A program made the translations under genes and the position numbers. A stretch of 64,000 nt of DNA, from NCBI GenBank assembly GCA_947624445.1, contig CANQKF010000003.1, forward strand, positions 1-64,000, given 5' to 3'. Below the pieces are notes generated by a model. That model did no database searches, was not told where the DNA came from, and was given only the letters and a program-made list of their open reading frames with translations. Shown here piece by piece: positions 44,682-53,000 of this stretch (its first letter is position 1; each line of letters starts with the position of its first letter). This DNA is from an uncultured Clostridia bacterium. GTDB taxonomy: Bacteria > Bacillota > Clostridia > Christensenellales > Borkfalkiaceae.

Positions 44682-46025
44682 ATGGCTGAAAAACCGCAAT
44701 TTGAAGTATTATGGGAGAAAATCAAGGCGCGCGCCGAAAAGCTCCTCACGGCGATCACCTTCACGACCTATTTCGAGCCGCTCGTCCCCGTAGATGTCAT
44801 CAACAAGAAGATCGTTCTCCGCGCCCCGGGGGAGACTGCGGCGGGCGTCGTCATGCGGAACGCCGATAAGCTCCGCGAGGCGATCCTCACCGCCGATATG
44901 GGGCTCAACGATTTCGTCGTGTTCGTCGAGGGCAGCGATACCTACCCCCTCGATGAGGAAGAGGTCGCCGAGGAGGACGACGGCGAGGTGCAGACGGATA
45001 AGCGCTTCACCTTCGATTCCTTTGTCGTCGGCACCTCGAATAAATTTGTCTATGCCGCGGCGAAGTCGGTCGCCATGGCGCCCGGCGAGAACTTCAATCC
45101 CCTCTATATCTACGGCGGGACGGGGCTGGGCAAGACCCACCTCATGCAGGCGATCGCCAACGAGCTCGCCGTCAAAAAGCCCTCCCTCAAGGTCCGCTAC
45201 ACGACGAGCGAGAAGTTCCTCAACGAATATGTCGATAGCCTCTATTCCAACAAGAAGGGCGAGGGCAACGAGGCGCGCTTCCGCAACCGATACCGCAACG
45301 TCGACGTGCTCCTCATCGACGATATCCAATTCTGGGCGAACAAGCGCGGCGTGCAGGAGGCGTTCTTCCACACGTTCAACGAGCTCTATGCGCAGAACAA
45401 GCAGATCGTCATCACGTCCGATTGCCCCGCAAAGGACCTCACGACCCTCGAGGAGCGCCTCCGCACCCGCTTCGAGGGCGGCCTCATCGCCGATATCCAA
45501 CCCCCCGATCTCGAGACGAAAGTCGCGATCTTAAAGCGCAAGGCGCTCGAAAAGAAGTTCGTGCTGCCCGACGACGTCGTATCCTTCCTCGTGAAGAATA
45601 CCGACAGCAACGTGCGCACCCTCGAGGGGCGGCTCAACACCGTGATCTTCGCGAGCAAGCTGCACGAGGAGCCCATCAGCCTGCAACTCGCCGCGACGGC
45701 GCTGCAAGAATCCATCAATACCGACGAGCAAGAGGAGGTCACGCCCGAGGCGATCATCCGCGCGACGTGCGCATACTTCTCGGTCACGAAGGAGGCGCTC
45801 ATCGGCAAGAATAAGCGGGCGGAGCTCGTGCGGGCGCGGCAGATCTGCGCCTACCTCATGTGCGACATGCTCGCCTTGCCCCTCGTGAACATCGGGCAGG
45901 AGATGGGCGGAAGAGACCATGCGACGATCATCTACTCCCGCAACAAGGTCGCCGAGCTCATGCAGGTCAACGATTCCATCGCAAAGGAAGTCAACGACAT
46001 CAAGAGCGTCGTGTTGAAACAGTAA
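44682..46025 (+). CDS. dnaA: chromosomal replication initiator DnaA
   Basis: 447 residues. Short domain I (FEVLWEKIKARAEKLLTAITFTTYF), acidic linker (about 80–105), AAA+ domain with Walker A IYGGTGLGKTHLMQA and Walker B VDVLLIDDIQFW, and domain IV with the DnaA-box-binding signature GGRDHATIIYS. The ATG at 44682 follows AGAGG and gives the normal N-terminus; an in-frame upstream extension runs through the promoter. mnmG follows after 45 bases; dnaN is not nearby. Confidence 0.97.
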   Translation: MAEKPQFEVLWEKIKARAEKLLTAITFTTYFEPLVPVDVINKKIVLRAPGETAAGVVMRNADKLREAILTADMGLNDFVVFVEGSDTYPLDEEEVAEEDDGEVQTDKRFTFDSFVVGTSNKFVYAAAKSVAMAPGENFNPLYIYGGTGLGKTHLMQAIANELAVKKPSLKVRYTTSEKFLNEYVDSLYSNKKGEGNEARFRNRYRNVDVLLIDDIQFWANKRGVQEAFFHTFNELYAQNKQIVITSDCPAKDLTTLEERLRTRFEGGLIADIQPPDLETKVAILKRKALEKKFVLPDDVVSFLVKNTDSNVRTLEGRLNTVIFASKLHEEPISLQLAATALQESINTDEQEEVTPEAIIRATCAYFSVTKEALIGKNKRAELVRARQICAYLMCDMLALPLVNIGQEMGGRDHATIIYSRNKVAELMQVNDSIAKEVNDIKSVVLKQ

Positions 46026-46030
46026 ACCGC

Positions 46031-46062
46031 GCCCCCTCCCGTTCCGCGGAAGGGGGCTTTTC
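46031..46062 (+). terminator. hairpin between dnaA and mnmG
   Basis: GCCCCCT pairs with AGGGGGC, followed by TTTTCC. It ends only about 10 bases before the mnmG start, so it may act as a partial terminator. Confidence 0.5.
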
Positions 46063-46070
46063 CGAAGCCT

Positions 46071-47933
46071 ATGCAAACTTTCTACGAAACAACCTGCGAT
46101 GCCGTCGTCATCGGCGCGGGACACGCGGGCGCGGAGGCCGCCCTTGCGCTCGCCCGCACGGGGCTCTCCACCGTCGTGCTCACGCTCAATCTCGACAGCA
46201 TCGGCTTCATGCCCTGCAACCCCTCCGTCGGCGGCACCGCGAAGGGGCATTTGGTACGCGAGATCGACGCCCTCGGCGGAGAGATGGGCGTCTGCGCCGA
46301 TCGGTGCGCCCTGCAATTCCGCATGCTCAACGAGGGCAAGGGCGCGGCGGTGCAGTCCCTGCGCGCGCAGGTCGATAAGAACAAGTATCACACCGAGATG
46401 AAGCGCACCTTCGAGCACACCGAACACCTCCGCATCCTGCAAGGGGAGGCGGCGGAGCTGCTCGTGGAAAACGGGCGGATCGCGGGCGTCGTCACGGCGT
46501 ACGGCGGGATCCTCCGCTGCCGCGCGGTCGTCGTCGCCACGGGCGTCTACCTCGGCGCGCAGACGATCACGGGCGAATACGTCAAACAGGCGGGGCCCAA
46601 CGGTTTCGAGCGGGCGACGCTGCTCACCCAGAACCTTCTCGCGCTCGGGCTCGGGATCCGCCGCTTCAAGACGGGCACCCCCGCCCGTCTCGACGGCAGA
46701 ACGGTGGATTTCTCCCGCCTCACCCCGCAAGCGGGGGAGCATGTGTTCCCCTTCTCCTTCATGGACGACGACGTTCCCGCCGCGCAGACGCCCTGCTACC
46801 TCGCCTACACCAACGAGGCGACGCACGCGCTCATCCGCGAAAATCTCGCAAGGGCCCCCCTCTTCAACGGCGCGATCTCTTCGGTCGGCCCCCGCTACTG
46901 CCCCTCGATCGAGACCAAAGTCGTCCGCTTCGCCGATAAGTCCCGCCATCAGCTCTTTCTGGAGCCCGAGGGCGCGGATACGACGGAGATCTACGTGCAG
47001 GGGCTCTCCACTTCGCTCCCCCACGACCTGCAAAAGGCGGTGTACCGCACCGTCGAGGGGCTCGAGCAGTGCGAGATCGTGCGCTATGCCTATGCCATCG
47101 AATACGACTGCATCGACAGCCTCGATCTGCTCCCCACGCTCGAATACAAGGGGGTACGTGGTCTTTATTTCGCGGGTCAGATCAACGGCACGAGCGGCTA
47201 CGAAGAGGCCGCGGCACAGGGGCTCATGGCGGGGCTCAACGCCTCCCTCGCCCTCCGCGGGCTTCCTCCGCTCATCCTGCGGCGGGACGAAGCGTATATC
47301 GGCGTCCTCATCGACGACCTCGTCACCAAGGGCACCGATGAACCCTACCGCATGATGACGTCCCGCGCGGAATTCCGCCTCATGCTGCGGCAGGACAACG
47401 CCGATGAACGCCTCACCGAAAAGGGCTATGCGGCGGGGCTCGTGAGCGAGGCGCGGCATGCGCGCTTCTTGCGGCGCATGGAGCAAAAACAGACGGCGCT
47501 TGCCATTCTTGCGGGGCGCGCAGAACAGAAAACGGCGTGCGCGCTCATCGAAAAACGCGGCGAGGCGACGCCCGCGGCAGGGCTCACCTACGCCGATCTC
47601 CTGCGGCGGGGCATCGGGATCCACGAGCTGTGCGCGGCTTACGGGATCCTTGCGGACCTTCCCGAGGATATCCTCCTGCGCTGCGAGACCGAGATCCGCT
47701 ACGAGGGCTATCTGAAGCGCGGGCGGGTGGAGGCGGAGCACGCAAAGCGCATGGAGGCCTGTCCCCTGCCCGCCGACCTCGACTACGCCGCGATCTCGGG
47801 GTTGCGGCTCGAAGCGCGGGAAAAGCTCGCGCGCGTCCGTCCGCTCGACCTCGGGCAGGCTGGGCGCATTTCGGGCGTCTCCCCCGCCGACATCGCCGTC
47901 CTCATGGTCTATCTCCAATCCCGCACTCATTGA
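46071..47933 (+). CDS. mnmG: tRNA uridine-5-carboxymethylaminomethyl modification enzyme MnmG (GidA)
   Basis: 620 residues. With MnmE it modifies U34 of tRNAs. FAD site VIGAGHAGAEAALALARTG, conserved CNPSVGGTAKGHLVREIDALGG, FKTGTPARLDGRTVDFSRL, GQINGTSGYEEAAAQGLMAG and MTSRAEFRLMLRQDNAD. Length is normal. No clear ribosome-binding site precedes the ATG. mnmG is often close to the replication origin in bacteria, consistent with dnaA next door. Confidence 0.97.
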   Translation: MQTFYETTCDAVVIGAGHAGAEAALALARTGLSTVVLTLNLDSIGFMPCNPSVGGTAKGHLVREIDALGGEMGVCADRCALQFRMLNEGKGAAVQSLRAQVDKNKYHTEMKRTFEHTEHLRILQGEAAELLVENGRIAGVVTAYGGILRCRAVVVATGVYLGAQTITGEYVKQAGPNGFERATLLTQNLLALGLGIRRFKTGTPARLDGRTVDFSRLTPQAGEHVFPFSFMDDDVPAAQTPCYLAYTNEATHALIRENLARAPLFNGAISSVGPRYCPSIETKVVRFADKSRHQLFLEPEGADTTEIYVQGLSTSLPHDLQKAVYRTVEGLEQCEIVRYAYAIEYDCIDSLDLLPTLEYKGVRGLYFAGQINGTSGYEEAAAQGLMAGLNASLALRGLPPLILRRDEAYIGVLIDDLVTKGTDEPYRMMTSRAEFRLMLRQDNADERLTEKGYAAGLVSEARHARFLRRMEQKQTALAILAGRAEQKTACALIEKRGEATPAAGLTYADLLRRGIGIHELCAAYGILADLPEDILLRCETEIRYEGYLKRGRVEAEHAKRMEACPLPADLDYAAISGLRLEAREKLARVRPLDLGQAGRISGVSPADIAVLMVYLQSRTH

Positions 47934-47944
47934 CGCTTCCCTCG

Positions 47945-48235
47945 CCTTTTACTGCCCTTACAATCTATCCCACCGCCGTCACCTTTTCCGCCTTTTTGCT
48001 TCCCTCGTAATCTATCACGCTACTAATACTTAGCCAACTTTTTCTACCCTTACAACCAATCCCTCCGCTAACCTCCTTGGCGGCTTTTTGCTACCTTACA
48101 ATCTATCCCACCGCCGTCACCTTTTCCGCCTTTTACTGCCTATAATCAATCCCACAGCTAACGCCTTTACCGCCGTTCTGCTACCCTTGTAATCAATTCC
48201 ACCGCCGTCACCCTTACCACCTTTTTTCTGTCAAA
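47945..48235 (+). repeat. six imperfect tandem repeats of 44–47 bp
   Basis: Anchor AATC(T/A)ATCCCACCG begins at about 47962, 48009, 48054, 48100, 48144 and 48191. Units 1 and 4 are nearly identical (TTACAATCTATCCCACCG, CCGTCACCTTTTCCGCC); units 2, 3, 5 and 6 have drifted. No reading frame is conserved across units, so it is non-coding. Confidence 0.85.
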
Positions 48236-48477
48236 TCCCCTATTTTTTTCCGCGTTATGCTTGCAACTATTTCCCTCATCCCGGCCTCAGCTTCCCTCTC
48301 TGTCCTTTTTATTTTTCGCGCGAAATAAAACAGCCGCCGAGGCGGCCGACAAAGCCACACAGAAGTAGTAAATAATTATCCCCGCATAAAACGCGGGGTA
48401 TTTCATTTCGGGCATAGCCCGAATCGTTACAGGCGGCACACAGGTGTGCATGGTATTGACCTGGCATCACGCGACTA
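48236..48477. other. non-coding stretch with several stem-loops
   Basis: GC-rich stems lie in succession: GCCGC-CGAG-GCGGC (48333–48346, with a T-rich exit on the minus strand, probably a terminator), CCCCGC-N7-GCGGGG (48380–48398), TTCGGGC-ATA-GCCCGAA (48407–48423), and a long-range TTGACCTG/CAGGTCAA pair (about 48455–48512). It follows the 3' end of the frameshifted gene on the minus strand and could be a structured RNA or a set of terminators. No gene seen. Confidence 0.4.
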
Positions 48478-48796
48478 TTACTTGCCACCCGTGAATGGGT
48501 CCCTCAGGTCAAAGATGCTTATTTGGTCTGCTTCTTTGTCCTGTTTGAGTTGGTGAGCAATATACTCTTTGATTGCAACGGTGTTCTTCCCCTTCAAGTA
48601 TCCCCCCATATAAATTTATATCGCCAAACTCACAGACTTCACAAAGATAATATTTTTGAGCTATTGCCCCAAGGTCATTCTTTGAGACGGCATTATCAAT
48701 GTCACATAACAATTTTTCTTTTTTATATTGCGCATAAAAAGATCGGGTACCCCTCATTTCAAGTAGGGCAATCTGCCCTTTGTCAAGCTGATTACA
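48478..48796 (-). pseudogene. frameshifted small gene (about 105 codons)
   Basis: On the minus strand the frame reads …QLDKGQIALLEMRGTR, KKEKLLCDIDNAVSKNDLGA, IAQKYYLCEVCEFGDINLYG, then hits a run of six G (48607–48602). In that frame translation becomes nonsense and stops at 48509. Shifting by one at the G run gives a clean continuation YLKGKNTVAIKEYIAHQLKQ, DKEADQISIFDLRDPFTGGK and a stop at 48478. Five G would restore one continuous frame, so it is either a recent one-base insertion or a slippage site. No start codon is found at the 5' end beyond the internal ATG at 48757. Family not recognised. Confidence 0.6.
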
Positions 48797-48816
48797 CTAT
48801 CACCAACAACGCCGTA

Positions 48817-48843
48817 AAGGGTGAGCATTCATTGCTCACCCTT
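48817..48843. terminator. perfect 11-bp stem-loop after the 246-codon orphan gene
   Basis: AAGGGTGAGCA pairs with TGCTCACCCTT around a 5-base loop, 35 bases beyond the stop at 48878 on the minus strand. The T tract is poor. Confidence 0.45.
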
Positions 48844-48877
48844 GTTAACGCCATCGTGATAAAAAGAATATGTAAAC

Positions 48878-49618
48878 TTATAACTTTGCATGATCCACCA
48901 AGCTCGTATACTGGGCTTCGAGTGCAAGTAGTTCCTTCTCTAGCGCTTTTACTCCGTTATTGGAATCGCTTTGTAATTTATAATAAGTTCTGAACAGATT
49001 TAACTTGGTTGTGTTATATTGAGCGTCAATAATAGAGGTTTTATTGCACCCGATTGCCAGGGCTTTCACAATACTAGAAACAATAACGGTCTTTCTACTT
49101 TTGAGCTCTTGCAGCAAGCTTTCTCTATTATCTTTGCTGACTGACATGGCGGAAACATCGTCCAATTCGTTAAATCCAAATCTTTGAAGTGCTTGCGGAC
49201 TCAATATCATAGTCGTCATTCGCTCACTGTAACGAAGACGTCTAAGTATTCGATCCCATTGCTTCTCATAAGCCCTCCTGTCAGAAGCTATTGTAGCCTG
49301 CCGCGAATTCATATACAACCGCCATTCACGGTAATTTGAAATAAATTCCCGAACAGCATAAGCCAAATCTCTATCACTTGACGGAAGCTTCCCTATATCT
49401 TGAACTCCCCAATTGAATTTTAACGCATTGTCCATATGGTACCAAATGCATAAAGTCTCCAGGACTTTTGTACGCTGTTTCACCACAGTTGGATCTTGCT
49501 CTTCCCACAGGTCGTCAAAACGCTTGCGGAACTCTATGATCTTTGCTTGAATGCGATCATGAAGACTCTTTTTTTGAGCAATAAATTCGTGATCCATCTT
49601 GACGCCATGATAACACAC
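48878..49618 (-). CDS. orphan helical protein in an AT-rich island
   Basis: 246 residues from a GTG at 49618; an ATG at 49597 (MDHEFIAQKK) is an equally good start, neither with a strong ribosome-binding site. No family recognised. The protein is charged and helical (KKSLHDRIQAKIIEFRKRFDDLWEE) and ends in a likely coiled coil (GVKALEKELLALEAQYTSL). No signal or membrane segment. Codon use is AT-rich, with AAA, TTT and ATA codons that are scarce in the neighbouring GC-rich genes, pointing to recent acquisition. Confidence 0.7.
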   Translation of the reverse strand: MCYHGVKMDHEFIAQKKSLHDRIQAKIIEFRKRFDDLWEEQDPTVVKQRTKVLETLCIWYHMDNALKFNWGVQDIGKLPSSDRDLAYAVREFISNYREWRLYMNSRQATIASDRRAYEKQWDRILRRLRYSERMTTMILSPQALQRFGFNELDDVSAMSVSKDNRESLLQELKSRKTVIVSSIVKALAIGCNKTSIIDAQYNTTKLNLFRTYYKLQSDSNNGVKALEKELLALEAQYTSLVDHAKL

Positions 49619-50005
49619 CCCAATAAACTACATTCTGGCATCTCGATTCTTAAAAACCAAACTTAAACAAAAGGCCTAATTTATTATACTCTTTTCGCGC
49701 TTTTTCGTCAAGACATCCATAAGATTTTCGAAAAAATTTTATTTTCTTATTCTTCGGTAAATTTTCTTTCATAATACCACCCACTGTACTTTACTTCATT
49801 TGCGGTTATAGACCCACTTTCGGTTTAACACGGAGGTGCTTTTTTTGTACAGCCAAGCAGGGCTGCCGCGAAAGCATTCTTTCGTTCATTCAGCCACCGC
49901 GCGGCGATTGCGTTGTTTCGTTCCGATAAAATAAGGGACCCCGAACGGGGTCCCTTGATTTTTGGGTTTGCGGAGCGCCTGTTTTCAGGTTCCGCCGTGG
50001 GTCCA
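49619..50005. other. AT-rich intergenic region
   Basis: No convincing gene. AT-rich up to about 49820, then GC-rich with small stem-loops (CAGCC/GGCTG near 49850, CGAAAG/CTTTCG near 49878) and the strong terminator at 49933–49956. Confidence 0.6.
49933..49956 (-). terminator. terminator of the 1,602-residue surface protein gene
   Basis: AAGGGACCCC pairs perfectly with GGGGTCCCTT around GAAC. T-rich on both exits; on the minus strand it lies 50 bases past the stop codon. Confidence 0.85.
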
Positions 50006-53000
50006 TTAGGACTTACGCTTGATGAAGAGCACCACCACGCATGCCGCCAAGCCAACCGTGATGACCGCCACGATGATCAGAACCGTCGTAAGCGCAACCA
50101 CGTTGCCCTTGAGCGTCTTGACGTCGCCCTTGAGCTCGTCGATCTGGCCCTGAAGGTCGTTATCCTTCTCCTGCATATCCTTGCGGAGCTGATCGATTTC
50201 GGCCTTCACTTCGGTGATCGTCGTGTTCGCGCTGTTGAGCGAATCGGTGACCTTCTTGATCTCGTTGGTGAGGTTCGTCGACGTGCTCGTCTCGAGCGCT
50301 TCGATCTGATCCTGGATCGCTTCCTGCGCAGCCTTGAGCTTGTTCTCGATATCCGTCTTGTTCGTTGTGACGGTGCCCTGCAAGCCGAAGATCACGCCGT
50401 TGAGCTCGTTGTACTTCTCGGTGAGCGCATTCGTGAGTTCCGTCTTTGCGGATTCGATCGCAGCCTTGTACTCGGACTCAAGATCGGAGAGCGACTTCGT
50501 GTATGTACCCTTCAAGGCCTTGAGCGCTTCGTCGATCTTGGTCTGGATCTCCTTCTGGAGGTCCGTCTTGTTCGCGGCAACGGTGCCTTGGAGCGCTTCG
50601 AGATCGCTCTGGAGCTGATCGATTTCACCATTCGCGGTGTCAAGACCCTCCGTAAGCGTATTGATCTTGCCCTCGAGCTCCGTCTTCGCATCTTCGAGCG
50701 CCTTGGTGAGCGTAGCCTGGAGAGCCGTGTCGCCTGCCGCATACGCTGCAGCGAGCGCATCGTTGAGGCTCTTCAACGTGCCTTCGTAGCCGCCCTTCAG
50801 ATCCGCAACTGCCTGCTTAATCGCATCCTGATAGGCATCGGTGATCTTCTCCTCAAGATCGGCAATGCTATCCTTGATGTTATCGAGCTGCGTACCGACA
50901 TCTGCCTTCATCTTATCGTATTCGCCACGGAAATTGAAGAGCGCTGTCTGAAGTTCGGTGATATCCTTCTGCGCAGCCGTCAAAGCATCAGCAGTCGTCT
51001 TCTTCCAATCCTCAAGATCCTTGATCCGAGCATCCAATTTACCGATCTCGCCTTCAAGTTCTTTCTTGAGCTTCGCAAGCGTGCCATTCGTGTTGTCAAG
51101 ATCGAGCGCATCGTTCACGTTCTTGAGCTGTTTTTCAAGCTTCTTGAGCTGTTCTTCAAGCTCGGCCTTCACGCCCTTGAGCGAAAGGACACTCTCGGCC
51201 TCAACAGCCGCAGCGTAATCCTTTTCGATCTGGGCAAGCTCATCATAGGAAGCTTTGTAGAGGTTCCGATGCGTTGCGTCGAGCGAAGCATAGAGCGCTT
51301 TGGCAACATCCACGAAGTAAGGCGTGAACGGCGAGAATCCTTCCTTCACTTGATTCTTGAGTTCCTCGACCATTGCCTTGAATGCTTCGGAAGCAGCAAG
51401 CATATCCGTTGCACCCGTGAAGTCATCGTTATAGTTCGTGACAAGTTTCTTCTGGCTGTCGCTCAACTGACCATAGACCGCCTTGATATTCTCGATCTCG
51501 GTAAGATCTTTGGCCTCGAGTTCATTGATCCCCTTTTCCGTGATCGCCTTGGCTCTCGCATTTAGGTTCTTGATCAACTCGCCATTGAGCTGCCCAATCC
51601 GATCATACAGGTCTTTACCAAACTGGATGAAGGTGGCTTCGTCAGACTTACCGTTGGTAAGCGCATCATAATCGCCATAGAGCGTATTCTTTGCTTGGCT
51701 GCCTTCCGGCGTGTACTGCGCCTGCTCGCCATAACCGAATGCATCGAGGTTGAGCCCGTAGATGTATTGCGCAACTGTCGCAAGCTCTGTGGCAACCGCA
51801 GCATTGCCCTTGGCGGCCTTGATCGCCGTCAAAGCATCCTGCAACGTCTTGGTGAGAGCTCCCACATCCGCCTTGATCTGCGTACCGTTGAGGAGGTCTT
51901 CCGTCTTCGGTGCTTGATACTTGCTGTCGATAGCCTGAATCACGCTCACCACCCAAGCGTAGAGCTCCTGGGCGATCTTGTTCATCTGATCTTCGGCATC
52001 GGTGAGCTTCTTAAGAACTGCCTTCACGGCGTCCGCTTCTCTCGAAGCATCTTGAAGTGCATTGTATGCCGTGCGCGCATCTTCGACGGCTTTGCTCTGT
52101 GCGAGGGTGAGCTTTGTCGCATCCTGGGTTTTGCCTTGAGTGTAGATATCGTTGATCCTGGCAACGACCACGGATTCCTCGGCGTAGGTGAGCATCACAT
52201 AGTTTCTGACGCTCGCTGCATCTTTGATGAGCCCCTTCTCGACCACGTAGTAGTTATACACTTCGCGGGCAGAGAAGCCCTCCGTATTCGTCTCGCCTGC
52301 ATAGGGTTTATTTGCATTGAAGCCCATGACAGCGTCGTATTGCTCAGCCGTGAACGTCTGCTTCTCGTGATCACCCTTCGCATAGTCATAGTTGCCAGTG
52401 GAGTAGAGGCTGTAGATCTTACCCTCGACTATGTAACGATAGCTCAGCGCAACCGCTTTCTCGTATTGTACACTGTAGTCGTAAGCAGGAACTTCGTCGA
52501 ACTTCAGCTCGAAGAACTTCGTAAAGTTATCGTAAGGGGCTTTGATGCCATCCTGATTGACTTTATTGAGGGCATCTTTCGCTGTAGCGATCTTTCCGTA
52601 AGCGTCATTCCAATCCTTTACCGCTGTACCGACGACATCCACAAGCTTTGTCTCGTCGGTCTCGACACTCTTGATCGCAGTCTTAAGGACCTCGACCGCT
52701 TTAACGAGCGCATCATACTGATTCCGAATCGTTTCGGAAGCTTCCGCAATCTTCTGATCCGTCTCTTCGAGCTTCACAGCCGTCTTGCCGGTCACAACGT
52801 TTTGGACGTCTGTAAACGCAAAGTTCTTGTTGCCGCCTTCGTTCGTATCCTTCTCGTACGGGGTGAGATAGGTCCAAGCATCAGCGACAGCCTTTGCCAA
52901 ATTCCAGTTTTCGAGGTTGACAGAATAACCAGCCGTTGCCTCTTTGTTGCTCGGGAAAGCAGAGACGGCACTCTTCCAAGCCGCTACCGCGTCATCGGCC

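Noticed and set aside
47945-48235. CRISPR array
   Set aside because: Units of 44–47 bp are imperfect and head-to-tail, without unique spacers between conserved repeats, and no cas genes are nearby.
48523-48993. 156-codon plus-strand open frame in the AT-rich island
   Set aside because: It is antisense to both the frameshifted gene and the orphan gene; the minus-strand translations look more protein-like and join across the G run.
49825-50055. 76-codon minus-strand open frame beside the surface protein gene
   Set aside because: It runs through the strong terminator hairpin and overlaps the end of the surface protein gene; no ribosome-binding site.
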